This document shows positions 23,842 through 36,364 of a stretch of 64,000 bases of DNA, piece after piece. Every line of letters begins with the position of its first letter. The first letter of the stretch is position 1. Where the stretch lies: NCBI GenBank assembly GCA_036320915.1, contig JAXBDG010000002.1, positions 124,001-188,000 on the forward strand, read 5' to 3'. The stretch is from Linnemannia elongata (taxonomy: Eukaryota; Mortierellomycota; Mortierellomycetes; Mortierellales; Mortierellaceae). The notes beneath the pieces were generated by a model. It saw nothing but the letters and a program-made list of their open reading frames with translations. It did not search any database and was not told the origin of the DNA. Both the position numbers and the translations under genes were made by a program.

Positions 23842-24529
23842 GACTGGAAATAAATGAGCAATCGCAGCCAAGGTCAACCCTACTCAAGCTCACCTTACCC
23901 CTCGCTTCGACCACTTTCTCTCCACCAAAAACAGCAAAAAGCAATCGAGCCCCTTTGCCCCAAAGGTAAACAGGACATATACATTCATTCACTCTCATAG
24001 AAAAGCAACAGGTCACACACACATCAACATACATAACAAACAAAACAGGCCACTATTTAGTAGCACACAACCACCGAGAACAGGATTTCATGCCATATTT
24101 GTGCAAGGCTAACAAGTAGTATGGCTGAGAGATATGTAGTTTGCACTGTGCTCATCGTAGTCAACGTCTGTGTCAAATAGAAGAGGCATAAAGTGAGCAA
24201 AAGGGCGTCCAAAAAAAACACGAAAACAACGACTGGGAAAAAGAGGAACATACGGACATCAAAATAACGAACGATAACACACTCCCCAATCGTGTGGATG
24301 AATAATGTGGAGTCAGAATTGTCTGTCGTTGTGGCATCCTTCTGTGTTGTCTCGGTTTCTGTCTGACTCTCTTTGGTCGCCCATCGGACATCAGAAAAAG
24401 AGAGGGAGAGCAAGAGTATACACGTGATGACTCGTTCAATTATCAATTTCTGTTGACGATCAACGCGTCGTTTCTTTTTTTTTTTTTTTTTTTTTTTTTG
24501 GTACTATATCTATCCTGAGCCTTGCCTCC
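23576..24529. other. intergenic with GA and poly(T) tracts
   Basis: This is the upstream region of the PAS-GATA gene plus the 3' flank of the protease gene. It contains purine runs at 23720-23840, including a perfect (GA)n of about 28 nt, which is (CT)n on the transcript strand, and a 25-T run at 24475-24499. A hydrophobic minus-strand frame at 24057-24446 lacks an ATG and is not called. Confidence 0.6.
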
Positions 24530-27244
24530 TCAATACCTTCCTCCCTCAAACTTTTGGTTATCGCTCTTATTCTTCTTATTCTTCTTCTTTTTCTTCTTAT
24601 CATCATCATCATCTTTTTTGTTTACTTGATGACCCTTGGTACGCTTCTTCTTGGACGACGACTCGGCCTCAAGCTCCTTGGAGTCAGACCCTTCAACCGG
24701 GACATCATCCTGGGGTGTAATCGTGAATCCCTCCGAGATATCCTCCAACTTGTTATACAGCAAAGCATGAGGGGTTCTCCAGTCGGATGCCTTCAACCCG
24801 GTGATAACATCGGGAGTTGCATGCTGCAAGATGTCCGAGTATAGCTCGCCAGCATTGTTGTAGCTGTTACCTGCTCCCAGGAACAATGCCGCCACTCCTG
24901 TTACGTGAGGGGTTGCCATGCTATATGGTTGTTTAAAAGGGGAGAAATATCAAGTGTTAGTTATAGTAAAATGTTCACAACATTGAGCAAAAACATAGAA
25001 GAATACACGGCTATTCAAAGAAAGGTACCTAGTGCCGTCGAGGATATGGGCAGCAGTGCGGGAATGAATCCAATCTGAAGGAATGCCAGAGCCTGGCGCA
25101 AAGATCTTGACACAAGATCCCGTACAACTATACCACCCAATCTTGTCCCACCGATCCGATCCACCCACCGCAAACGCCTCTTCTACACCCGCAGGCGAGT
25201 ACTGGCAAGCATCGTCACCCGAGTTGCCCGCAGCCACAAAGAATGGCAACCCATGGCGCGTTACAGCCAGGCGAACCGCATCGTTGACAGGTCGAGAGAA
25301 TTCTCCGCCCAAGGACATGTTGATGACTTTCTTGGGATTGGGGTTGTTGACAGCATGGTTGACCACGAAATTGATGCCGGCGAGGACTTGGGAGGTGGAG
25401 CCTTGGCCTTCGGAATCGAGGACTTTGACTGCGTTGACGCGTGCTTGCTTGGCTACTCCGTACCGGCGTCCCGCTACAATTCCTGCCACATGTGTTCCTA
25501 TATTTCATTTTATTTTGTCAACATATCAGAGAGATTTAGTGTCAGGTCAGTTAAAACACAACTAGAAAAAGAAGGTTATGCAGAACAAGCAGACAAACAA
25601 ACGGATATAACAGAGAACGACTAAACCTTACCATGACCGCAGGTGTCGCCTTGAGGCTCGCTGTTGACAAAGTTGGCGATAGTGGTAGCACGTCCTCCAA
25701 AGTCCGCGTGGTCTTCATAGACGCCTGAATCGATAATATAAACATCCACATCCGCGCTGTTGTGAATAAGAACAAAGTGGCCTGTTGAGTTAGCAGGGCG
25801 AAGATGACTGATGGTTGTATGCATGAAATAAATAATATTTTGAATCAAACCACTGCTTACCCCGCAGAGGACATGTAGCTGTAGTCCCTCTGAATATCCC
25901 GGTGTCTCTGAGAAATACGCGACAGACCCCAGCTTGGGGCCTTGAGGGAGAAGTAGTTCAAACGAACACCACGACCATTGATAATCGCATCCGCCTCAAA
26001 GCTACCCGTCTCGTTCTGGAACGAAGGCACCACTTGGCTTCCGAACGAAGTATCAATAGCCTGATCCAGGGTCTCCTCCTGATCTGCACCAATCTCCTCA
26101 ATAACCACTTCACCCTCATCATCGGCCTGAGACTTTGGTTCATATCCCCAGGCCCACATCATGGTGTCCTCCTCCACATACTCGACTTCATCATGCGACT
26201 CGAGCTCCTTCAAGAACTCTGCCGAGAACTGGCCCGCATATCCCTTCCATGTCCCAAAGTCGTATTCATGGTCAACTTGGTTAGGGATGTACTCTTCCTC
26301 CTGAATCTTTTGTTGTCCACTCCCTTCACCTTGACGTTGTTCGGTCTCTTCACCCTTAGGGGGCAGACGTGACAGACGATTGTGTTCCTCGATCTTGGAG
26401 CGAAGGTTGACTAAAGGTTTAAAGGAGGATATGTGTTTTGGAGGACGTAAGGTAGACCATAAATCCGAAATAGAAAAGGGAAGAATTATAAGAAGGGGGT
26501 GAGAGTATGTGAAAGGAGGTAGAGGAAAGAAGCAGAGAAAATAGGAGGTTGGATTAGATTCTTCCTACTCAAGCTAATTCCATTACTTGCTTCTCCCTCC
26601 CCCCTGTTTTTCTTTCCCTCTTCTTTTTACTCCACTACACTTTTCTATCCATTACTTATATCTGCCTTTGTTCTTTTTTTCAATTCTGGGCCGCCTTTTC
26701 GGGCTTGTGGTGTATAAACGTGGCAACAAATCATGAACAAGGAGCAAAGTGTTCAAAGCCCCAATAGTCATTTCTTCTCAAGCATCATTCACTCAATCCC
26801 CAACTCCACAGATCAACCAACAAGGAGAAACGTACGTGACGAGAAATCAGCTCCGTTCTTGAGCTTGACGATATACTTGTGAGGGAGAACAGCTCCACGT
26901 TGACGACCGCGGGGTCCAGAACGCGATTGGGTTTGTCCATCAGCAGTCGTCCTCAGACCAGGACCAATGTTGACCACCTCCTGTCGTCCGTCAATATCGT
27001 ATCCGCGGGTCGCCTTCTTGGAAATGTCAAACACATACGACTGCGATGGATCGGCATCCTCGGCCTGCTCTTCCTGCTGCTTGTCCTTTTTGTCGGCGTC
27101 GTTGTTGGTTGAGGGTGTTGTTGCCTCTTGGTCGCTGGGAACAGCGAGAACCTTTTGCTGTGCGTTCCCTCTGTTTGGTGCCTCGGCCGCCAGTGCCATG
27201 CTCGCCACAGCCAAGCTGAGTAGCAAGATCAATTGAGGCTTCAT
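24530..27244 (-). CDS. secreted subtilisin-like serine protease (S8) with propeptide and basic tail
   Basis: Five exons (26836-27244, 25861-26410, 25632-25756, 25029-25497, 24530-24920) join in phase to 647 residues. A signal peptide (MKPQLILLLSLAVASMALAA) is followed by a long acidic propeptide with the I9-type segment HKYIVKLKNGADF. The mature domain has the full catalytic triad: Asp in DVDVYIIDSGV, His in GHGTHVAGIVAG (split by an intron) and Ser in DGTSMATPHVTGVAALFLG. The oxyanion Asn is in FFVAAGNSGDDA. It belongs to the proteinase K/cuticle-degrading type. Unusual parts are the long propeptide, with an extra acidic insert of about 80 residues just before the mature domain (around EEIGADQEETLDQAID), and a C-terminal extension rich in Lys and Asp (DDDDDKKKKKKNKKNK). 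Likely extracellular or vacuolar. Confidence 0.92.
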
Positions 27245-28273
27245 AGTTGCGCTGTGTATGTGTCGAACGAGTGAGGTGAGTTGTGCTGAGTGAGAAGGTG
27301 TGCTGGGGAGTAGATAGATGGGGGTATCAGTTGTTGGAAAGGAAGAACAAAAGAAAGGAAATAGATGAAAGAAGTTGGTCTTTTGTAGACAAGGAAGAAG
27401 AACAATAGGGAGGGAGAATGATATGGACAAGGAGAATGTCGCAAAAGGAGGTTTTTTCGCGAATAAAAGATGGTCCAAAGGGATAATAGAAATCTTTGGA
27501 TAGGAGACTGATCCTTCGTGCCTACGAGAAAACACGCCCACTGCTATATTTACCTCCAGGTCATATTGTACAACAACTGTACTACAACAAAAACACACAC
27601 AAAAACACACACACACACACAAGCACAGAGGCACAAGGTAATAAATATGCTGTCGTCTTTATTGGGTTTGTTTCTACTGTGTGCCCTGTCTTCCTGAGGT
27701 GGGCACTAATAAGCCTACGTACGTCTTCCTCCGGAACTACACCGCCCTTGTAAACAAGACGTAGCTTGTGAGAAAGTCGCTTGAGGTCCATGAGTCTTGA
27801 GGTCTGTGAGTCTTAGGGTTGATTGGTCCTGTGTTTGAGTGTGCTGTGAGTATGACTGAATGAAGGAAACAGAATGAGCTCAAATGAGGCGAAGCTGAGA
27901 ACGTGACCACTTTTACGGAGCTAATCAAGAAGGTGAGTGAGAGGAGGAGTGTGATGCATGAAAAGCACAAAATGGGGTGAATGAGGAAAAAAGAAAAACG
28001 GAATAAAACAAACAGCCATGGGCGTTGGTGAGGGAATGCAAACAAAAAAGTCTCTCACGAGACAAGGACTGGGTCAAAGCGGTATTGTTTTTTAATTTCT
28101 TTTTGTTTTACTTTTCTTGCTTCCTCTCTTTATCCTCTTCTCCCCTTCCTTTGCTCACATTTCCAACTATCACTGTCTATCCTCGTCAGGAGTCCATCCA
28201 CAGTTGCTCGGACAAGAAACAATACGACCATAACCAACACTTACAGTGGAATAGTGCAATCAAGTACAACAAC
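27245..28273. other. intergenic, divergent promoters
   Basis: About 1 kb between the protease (-) and pseudokinase (+) genes. It holds an (AC)n run at 27593-27620 and a CT-rich leader before 28274. One minus-strand frame at 27650-27791 begins MDLKRLSHKLRLVYKGG and contains a good donor (GAC|GTACGT); no partner exon was found and it is not called as a gene. Confidence 0.5.
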
Positions 28274-30083
28274 ATGACCACACCGATCAAGACCGTTCTG
28301 GGCGATACTGACCCCAACAACCAAGACACAACCTCGACCACCAACAACTGCAATAACTCCCATGCCACCGAAATCAACACCACCATTTCCCGTTCGGCGC
28401 TCGAAACCCTCGTAGGAACCAACTACGACAACCCCACCAGCACACAACTTGCCACCAACGGGAATATCATCCTCGACACTGACCTTGTCCGAGTGCCCAG
28501 TATGCCAGATGACACTGCGAGTTCCGCAGTACTTGCCCCCTTCATTGACGACTTGCGCCACCAGGACACGGACATAGCAACAACCAATAGCAATCGCGAG
28601 AGGGTTTCCAAGAGGTTCTTCAAGGCCAACAAGACTGGAGAAACGTACACCATGACCAACGTTCTTGGCGAAGGTGTGTACAAGGTTGTCGATCGACTTG
28701 GTGATCATTGCGTCGTCAAGGCACCCAAGGAAACCCTCTCTGATTCACAGGTACAGTGCCATCAGCGAATGTACAAGTGTCCAGCACAATGATATACCCC
28801 AAGATGATACAGTAACAAATATATCGCTTGCATATTATTGACCAACAATATAGATCCAGCAGGAAATCGAGCATCTAGTAAAACTACGAGGTCATCGAAA
28901 CATCATCCAGTACTTTGGCGTGGTCAACGACTCGGACGGTATGTACCTTCGCCAGGAACTCTGTCTTCCCAAGAACCTGGCGTCGCTGATGGACAGACGC
29001 AAGTTTTTGACTGAACTCGAAGTCCGCTATTTTGGAAAACAGATTATCGAAGGCGTAAGGGCAATCCATCGGAACAACATCATTCATCGTGACTTGAACC
29101 CAGGAAACATCTTGGTTGGCGAAGGAATGGTCCTCAAGATCTCTAGCTTTGGATCCTCTATCCCCAAGTCCCAGAAATCCACGTACGTTTGTTTTCCGTG
29201 GAGTTGTTACTTGCTATTCTTACTTTTGTCTTTCAACTGTATGTAGATACGGAATTACTAATCTATACTTGTTACTGAGATACATTAGTGGATTCATTGG
29301 TTCGGTGGGATTTGTTGCGCCGGAGGTGGTCAAGAAGGAAGAACACACGACTGGAATGGATATTTTTTCCCTTGGCATCATCATGTATATGATGTTCAAC
29401 TGCAAGCAGCCCCACATCACAGACGAGTAAGTTCCGACAAGGCTTTCATGGACTCTGCCAACATTGGGAAGAAAAAAAATCGAATATTTAATTAATTCAA
29501 CCAAACCTTACTATGCGACCCCATTAGGCACCAAGTGTATCCACCACCGGGAAAGTTTTTCAAAAAGATTCGCGGGAGCAAGGATGCCAGGGACTTTATC
29601 CAGAGGGCGCTCAAAATCGATCCCAACCAACGTGCGCTGCTAATGGATTTGGCATTCCATGAATTTCTCAAGGACGAGTTATGTCCCACGACACTTCCCG
29701 AGTCTGTCTTTGTCACTGCCCCGGTTCTCGAAGACATTATCTACTGCAGCAAGAAGAGAGAAGGCAAAAAGCGAAAAGCGGGAGAAATCGGTGGTGTTGG
29801 TGACGAAGCACCCATTGCAGGAGGATTGAGTGGCGAAGAGAAGCAACAGAATGTTTCGGACCCTGTTACGTTGAGGGACATGAACAAGAGACGCGGACTG
29901 GACGATTTCACAGATAAGGAGAAGATGGAGTGGCACCTCAAGAATATCAAGGCCAGAGAGCAAGAACTGAAAGACTGGTGGAAGATGACGAACGAGCGGA
30001 TGCGCATCGATCTCCAGATTCCTTCTGACAACGTTGGCCCTCAACTCAGGCTCAGTGAAGATGTCAACTTGACGCTTACATAA
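28274..30083 (+). CDS. predicted protein pseudokinase
   Basis: Four exons (28274-28750, 28854-29182, 29289-29426, 29528-30083) join in phase to 499 residues. A Thr/Asn-rich N-terminus is followed by a kinase fold. The glycine loop is degenerate (GEGVYKVVD lacks the third Gly). The ATP-binding Lys is present in CVVKAPKE. The catalytic loop HRDLNPGN is intact. The metal-binding DFG is changed to SFG (KISSFGSS). APE is kept (GFVAPEVV), as is DIFSLGIIMYMMF. Loss of the DFG Asp predicts little or no phosphotransfer. After the kinase domain comes a motif shared with the convergent neighbour kinase (FLKDELCPTTLPE, VTAPVLED), then a basic segment and a Trp-containing coiled coil. It converges on an apparently active paralogue at 31946-34009. 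Confidence 0.85.
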
Positions 30084-31945
30084 GTCGAAATGGTCTTTTG
30101 TTCACAGATGTGGTTGACATTGACAAAATAAAAAAGCTTCAACATGCAAACTTGTGACATGGTGTTGTTCATTTCGTACAAAATATATAATAGCGCACTG
30201 GTCAGTTCAAACTTCTTTTGTAGAACAAACACTACCAGTCTGACAAACTATGAGAGTAAGTAAAGAGTATAGATGAAAATGAGTATAGATGGACCTGAAA
30301 GGGGTTTTGATGCTTGATAGAAGCAAGTGCCTGGCCTTCCGCTTGAGATGTATGGAGAGGTGTATGAGATGAAAGATAAGCAAGGATGCTCCAAAAAATG
30401 TTCACAAGAAGAACAGACTATATGGGGGTAGGTAAAAAGCTGAATTAGCATATGTGTTTCTATGAGACAAATGAAATGAGAACATATCAAGTATCATTTT
30501 TTTTTCAATCGCACCGTTCAGAGAGGGAGAGAGAGAAAGAGAGGGAGAGAGAGAAAGAGAGGGAGAGAGAGAAAGAGAGGGAGAGAGAGAAAGAGAGGGA
30601 GAGAGAGAAAGAGAGGGAGAGAGAGAAAGAGAGAGAAAGAGAGATAGAGAGGATCTGGGAAAGTGGGAAAACCTTTCGCTTTTTGCATTCAACAGAGATC
30701 GCCATGCCGATTCTTCTCTTTCTCTTTTTTGTATGTCCATGCTTCCTCTCATTACAAAATTCTTCCGCATTAATTTCATAGACATTTTAGTATCATTTCT
30801 GTTGCTGTATTGCAGTGGCATTTGAACTGTTTTTGCGTTGCTGTCTTGTTTTTGCTGTAGCTTCGTTTGTTGTTTGTTTAACTGGGCAACTCGATTGGGT
30901 AACATTTTGCGTTACTTTTTCTTATATGATTGCAGTATCTTTCGTCCTTTTTTCCTCTTTTCCTCCACTCCTTCACGTCGTTCTTTTCGTTTGTCTCCCT
31001 GAGCTGTTGAACCAATGTTGGCTGCACATTTGTTTTTTGTTTCTGAACCATCAGTATGTGTGGGAGTAGGCAATCACGTCCCTGTTTCTTTTTTTTTTTG
31101 TATCTGTCAATTTCCATCTTTTCTTTCTTTTCTCTCCATTTCCTTCTTTCGCTTCATTCATCACCCGTGCCCACATCCCTTTCATACATCCTCCTTCACC
31201 GTTCCTCCCACTGTTTTTTTTATCTGCTACCATCATCAATGTCATTTTTTTCTTTTTCTTGCGCTTGACTCAGGACATTACATTTTGCACATCCCTCTTC
31301 CACTCTCTCGTCTACTTCAGTTCACCTTTGTTCGACTCGAATGTCCTTCCTACAAAATCATTATCCTTGGCACTCTCTGTTCCCATGCAAAGCTCCCTTA
31401 ACTCGTTTCTCTCTCTTTTTATCTCTCTCTCTCTCGTCTCTCTCGTCATTTTTGTCAAAACAAACAATGCTATTTGTTTCTTATTTTATTTTCTCCTTTC
31501 AACCAACTTGACCTCACTCAACGCGGCTTGACTAATCCCTTCTTCCTTATCCTTCTTGATCATTGGTATGCGCTCGACTCTGCCTGATAACTACATTACA
31601 TGAAACCCAACGCCCTTCCCACCCACCTCTATCCCATCCTATATCAACAATTTCACTATACTTAATCAAACAAACAAACTAACAAACAAACATACAAAGA
31701 AATAAACAACAACAACATTAGCAGCAGCAGCAGCAAAAATAGCAGAGCCGGTTGAAAACACAGATTCTTGATGCAATTAAGGTGCCTTGGCCTGCAAGGA
31801 CTTGTGAACCGTTGTTACTATTGTACATATATACTATGATAATAAAGAAAACGACTTTAAAGAAAAGGAAAAGTGAAGAAATAATAAAAGAAGATATCAT
31901 TCGCTTACACTGCTCCCTCCTTCCAGCCCAACCCAATCTGGAAGC
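30084..31945. other. spacer between convergent kinase genes
   Basis: A non-coding spacer of 1.86 kb between the 3' ends of two related kinase genes. It holds the GA minisatellite at 30519-30650, one copy of the interspersed intergenic module (about 30790-31075) and T/C-rich sequence. No gene is seen. From about 30975 on it is almost identical to 40795 onward in copy B. Confidence 0.7.
30519..30650. repeat. GA-rich minisatellite, about 18-bp unit
   Basis: Tandem units of the form GAGGGAGAGAGAGAAAGA are repeated about six to seven times. The equivalent place in copy B (40499-40542) has roughly one imperfect unit, so the array expanded in A or collapsed in B after the duplication. Confidence 0.9.
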
Positions 31946-34009
31946 CTAAGAGTCGGACTCAGAGTCGTCATCCTCTTGGTGGCTGCCGTCTTGGTCGTCG
32001 TGGCCATCATCCCGGAAATCGTTTCCAAAGAGGTCGCGAAGTTCGTCCCTCTCGGCCTGCAGGTCCCGCCGCTCCTGTCGGATGCGAGTCTGGACCTGGG
32101 CGAGGAGGGCGGCCCAATGGCGCTCCTTCACGGCCTCCTTGGCAACGAATAATCGGTAGGCCCTTACACCGGACGTTGTCCTGTTCGTGGTCTCTTCATC
32201 CTTCACCGCTGCCCTCTCGGCCCTCTTCCTCCTCCGCTTCAACGCCTCCGTCTTCTCGCCATGTCCCTGTGAGCTCCGGGCACGCTTCTCGGTGGTGGTG
32301 TCAAACACCGGAGCCACGTCAAATGCCGTCTCCGGGAGACTCCCAGGACAGAAGCCGCAGCGGAGAAACTTGTGCACCACAAGTTCGGACAGGTCTATCC
32401 GCTCGCTGACCTCAATGGCAAGAGTACGAGCAAGGAGGTTCTTAGCATTGGAGGATGGAGCAACAACCTCGAGGAAGTCTTCTGGAGGGTGATTGACATC
32501 GTCTCTAATGTTTACAGGATCAGTAAAGTGGATATGGTTAATTTCAGCGGGGTGTTTGGAAGGATTTTTACCTTTGAACTCATTCAGCTTTGTTCAAAGA
32601 ATCGCTCACTTACCCGGCCGTGATGCCGGGCTGACTTCTACTGAACATCTGGTAGAAGATCACACCGAGCGAGAATACATCAATCTTGTCAGTGTGAACC
32701 TTCCCCTCCAGGACCTCCGGCGCCCAGTACCCTGGCGTCCCAGCCGTCCGGTGACTGAATAGACGGTTGAATAGAAACAAAGGTCAGTACAGTCGAATAG
32801 CAACACGAGTTAGCTGTCAAAACGTGCTTTGGGGCTGCTTATGTACGCACCAATTGCTACCCATGAATAATGTTCAATTGCATTGTCTTACCTGACGACT
32901 GAAGACTCCTCTGCGAGCCCAAGATCCGTGATCTTGAGCCGCATCCCTCTGTCCACCAGCACGTTCTCAGGCTTGAGATCGCAATGGCCGATCCCTGCCT
33001 CATGAATGTGGCTCAAGCCAGCCACGAGCTGTCTGCCGAAGAACCTGATCTCCGCGACCGACAAGGGTGCGCGGTTGACCAGGAGGGCGTGAAAGTCTCG
33101 CGGCTGGTAGAGCTGCATCAAGAGACAAGGTCCGCGCACGTCCTCGACAACGCCGTGAAACTTCACAACGTTGTCGTGACCTTGCACCCTACTCAAGAAG
33201 CGAGCTTCCTTTCGGATCTGTGCATGATAGTCAACAAGAAAAGAAACACCAACAAGAGTTAGTAAATGCATATTTGCAAATAACATATCTTTGAGACGTG
33301 TAATATTCAACCATTAAACCATTTATCTTACCATTGCAGTCCTCGCCGTGGGCTTCGGGACCTTCAGGGCCATCTTCTCCCCGCTGCTGCTACGAACAAC
33401 GTGAACAGCGCCAAAGCTGCCTTCAGCGATGGGCCTGCCATTCACGTCGACGTACAGGGCTCCTGTGACCTCATCGCGAAAGGTCACTTCGGACGGCACC
33501 TAAGACACAAGAATGAGACGTGAGTTGACGGATATCGGTTAGCTCTCATGTTTACAGGTTGTGCTCTACGAATAATCAATTTCACCCCAAGAAGCATTTC
33601 AATTGACCTGTCGTTGTACCTGTTCAGCGCCGGAGAGGTTGGATGCTTCCACTCGAGCAGGAGCAAGGCGATCACTGACCTTGAGGATGCTCTTGTCGTT
33701 CGAGAAAGAGCCGTAATCCTCAGGGTAGTACGAGCCGCTGCTGAGTGGGTAACGTATGTACGGTAGCTCGGGGATATCAAGAACGCGATTGGGGCTCACG
33801 ACCAAAGGGAGAGCCTGTTGCAGCAGCTCCTCTTGGTGTTGCTCCTGTTCGTGTTGATGATTGTGTCCAGCCTGAGCAGACGTGACGGGGGGGTTTGTGG
33901 AAGGGGGAAGGGGGTTACAGGGAAGGGGGAGCGAGGGGAGGGAGGGGAGTGAGGGGAAAGGGGGAAAGAGGGAAGGGGAGTTGAAGAGCGTATAGCTGTC
34001 GTTTTGCAT
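31946..34009 (-). CDS. Ser/Thr protein kinase, catalytic residues intact
   Basis: Five exons (33620-34009, 33332-33499, 32892-33217, 32614-32754, 31946-32504) join in phase to 527 residues. A Pro/Ser- and Gln/His-rich N-terminus of about 120 residues precedes the kinase domain. Visible elements are the glycine loop GSFGAVHVVR, the Lys of ALKVPK, HCDLKPEN with the catalytic Asp (Arg of HRD is Cys, as in kinases not regulated by activation-loop phosphorylation), DLG for DFG, GTPGYWAPEVL and DVFSLGVIFYQMF. After the domain comes FLRCGFCPGSLPETAFDVAP, homologous to the same region in the + strand pseudokinase, then a basic Arg/Lys-rich segment, a helix with RERRDL-like repeats and an acidic Asp/Ser tail. 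The two convergent genes are thus paralogues. Substrate and pathway unknown. Confidence 0.87.
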
Positions 34010-35480
34010 GCTGAATACTAGAATCGTGTGCAGTTGGTGAGGGAAGAAGAGAAGAAGAGAAGAGAAGAAAAGAGAGAGAGAATCGAGTTTAAGAGTTGTT
34101 GTTGCTGGAGGTTGTTTTTTTTTTTTTTCTTTTTTTTTCGTCCGTTGCAAGGGTGCCTGGTAGAGGAGGGATCGACAGCATTAACGATAGAATGTAACCA
34201 CCCTTGTTTTGTAATACCTTTTCAATTCAATTGAATCGATGCATTCGTGAGAACGTGTAGTGAAAGGAAGTAGGGGGGGAAGTGCATTATACGTTATGCA
34301 TGTATACGACTTTGCCGCGCTGATTCCCTCCCTTTCATTCTCTATTTGCCTCCACTCACCTTGTACAACGGAGCAAGACAAGTACAACCATACCAACGCA
34401 ATAAGATATTAATGCTTATGGTAAGGTTGCCTTTGCGTTTATTTCATGGATTTTTCTTCGCATGAGCTTTGTTTTCTGTTGCTGTACTACAATGGCCTCT
34501 AGTTTGCTTCGCGTTGTTGTCTTGCTGTTTTGTTTTGTTTGATTGTTTGGCTGGGCAACTCGACTGAATAACTCGTGGTCTTCCTTTTTCGTGTGTTTGC
34601 GGTATCGTTTGTTCCCGCGGTCATCATTCTTAGCGTACTCCTTGAAACCTCTTTTCCTCCGCGCCTTCGCGTCGTTCTTTTCTTTTTTCCTGCCCGCGGG
34701 TTGACTGCTGAGCCAATAGAATGCGTTCGGGAAAGATATGGGAAAAAAGAGGGCACACGACCAAAGCCAAGGCGAAGAGGCAAAAAAAAAAGTGACTGCA
34801 TAATATTAATTTATTGAGCGGACCATCAGTCCGTGCGGGAGTAGGCAATCTGTCTTGATTGCTGATGGTCGTTGTTGTTGTATTACTTTTTTTTTCATTT
34901 TCTTGCAGGATCGGGCTTTTGTTCCCGCAATCGGCATGACCTTTTTACTCTTTTCCTCTGCGCCTTCGAGTCTTTCGTTTTCTTTTTTTTTCCTTTTACC
35001 GTCTCCCGAGGAACCAATAGAATGCGTTCGGTAAAAGCACACAACCAAAGTCAAGGCATAAAGGCGTATTGTGATTGCATTTTTTTTTTTTTTTTGAGTG
35101 GACCGTGGTAAGGGTCCATCCGTCTTGACTCGGGGACTGTGGGTTTATCAATATAATATCCACCTCGCCTCTTTGTTTTCTTCTCTTTCTTTTTTTTTTT
35201 CCTTCTTCCACCCTTCCCACGCCCTTCCCTCCTTCCCTTCCCTCTTTCCCAACCCTTGCTTGCCAAGCCTTTTTTTACTCTTCTGACTCGGGGCCTCGCC
35301 TGCTCCTCTTAACCCTCTGCTCATGTCTCTCTGCCTCTCTGCCTCTGTCCTTCTTCTTTCTTTTTCTCTCTTTTCATCTCCTTTCAACCCTTTGCTTCGT
35401 TTGCTTTCACTTCTTTGACTTCTTTCTTACTCTCCTCATTTCCCTCACTATTATTTATTTAGTCTCACACACACACACAC
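34010..35480. other. non-coding, degenerate interspersed modules
   Basis: No gene is seen. Two diverged copies of the intergenic module also found near 30790 and 40630 occur at about 34430-34850 and 34850-35110. Shared landmarks are the GGGCAACTCGA block, CCAATAGAATGCGTTCGG (34715 and 35012), CCAAAGYCAAGGC and GTGCGGGAGTAGGCAATC. The right end, 35170-35480, is T/C-rich with a CA/CT microsatellite at 35463-35490. Confidence 0.65.
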
Positions 35481-35539
35481 TCTCTCTCTCGATATGGAGG
35501 AACCTTATGAACAAGGGTCGCGAGATTATCAAGAGCAAG

Positions 35540-36250
35540 ACACTGAAGACAGATGCCATACTAGAACTCATCCGCCATGGCGAAGGAAAGTACAAGATCG
35601 TCGACCACACTGTTTCCTTAAGACCCCATTATTTTATGGCTGAATCTGTCGTCCTATTTGTCAGCTAAGGGAAAAGTAATTCTAAAAGAGGAAAAGGGGG
35701 GGCTGTAGCTCATTCTTTTTGTGTGGGTGATAGGGGAAAGGCCATATACCATTTGTATATTGGCTGCCGTGAGTCGAATCTACGCTCTTCGTCCACATGA
35801 GTGCTAATGCCTGCTTATTAACGGAAGGGTGTAACTCCTCTGTTCTAGCCTCATCCACTATGTATGGAGGCTCGTGGAGCCTGAAAGTTGCAGGTGCTCA
35901 TGGGGGTGCTACGGGTGGTATGGGGCAAACTGAAAAGCCTGTCATTCCGGATGCAATAAGAATGGATAAGGCTTCTACTTTCTTCTTTGGGGTTACTTGA
36001 TCCTCTGGTTATGACACGAAGCAGGTGATGATGCGGTTGGTGAGATGGTTCATGACCACTAGCTGAACTTGCTTCTTGTTGTCGCCTGGCAGCTATGCGT
36101 TGGAATGGTAAAAGGAAAAAAGGAACAAAAAAAAGGATAAGACGAGGAAAAAGATAAAAAAAAGAGGAATAAAAAACAATCATAGCTGCTGGAAGGCATA
36201 GGACACGGATAGTGATGTGTTGGTTAAAGGGTTGTGTCGGTTGATCTTGG
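35540..36250. repeat. diverged tandem repeat, unit 1
   Basis: This stretch recurs directly at about 36365-37075 with an offset near 820 bp. Shared landmarks include AAAGGCCATATACC, ACGCTCTTCGTCCACATG, TCATCCACTAT and TTGTCGCCTGG. A short frame at its start (GEGKYKIVDHT) faintly recalls the GEGVYKVVDR loop of the pseudokinase gene. Stops interrupt all long frames, so I treat it as a non-coding or pseudogenic repeat. Confidence 0.8.
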
Positions 36251-36364
36251 TCGGTTCACTTTCCAGTTTTCACTGACCATTTTTTCTTCCTTTTTTCCTT
36301 CCGTGTTTCCTTCCTTTCGTTCCTGCAATTGCCTTGCGTTGCTCAAGTGCACGTCGCAGGGTGA

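Larger units (their letters stand above)
28680..33230. repeat. segmental duplication, copy A
   Basis: This stretch, from the kinase N-lobe exon of the + strand gene to the third exon of the - strand kinase, recurs at about 38280-43060 in the same orientation. Offsets between matching points are 9.6-10.0 kb. The + strand exons, the intergenic spacer, the 3' ends and the C-lobe exons of the - strand kinase all line up. Copy A carries both complete genes. Confidence 0.9.

Noticed and set aside
24057..24446. Minus-strand frame with a signal-peptide-like start
   Set aside because: It begins with TTG, not ATG. A splice to downstream sequence can be made in phase, but no upstream start or family match was found.
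27582..27791. Short minus-strand ORF MDLKRLSHKLRLVYKGG
   Set aside because: The first half looks coding and has a donor-like site, but the rest is an AC repeat and no second exon could be joined.
30815..31531. Plus-strand ORFs in the kinase spacer, repeated almost exactly at 40830-41346
   Set aside because: Conservation between copies reflects near-identity of the DNA itself. The peptides are low-complexity Phe/Ser/Leu from T/C-rich sequence.
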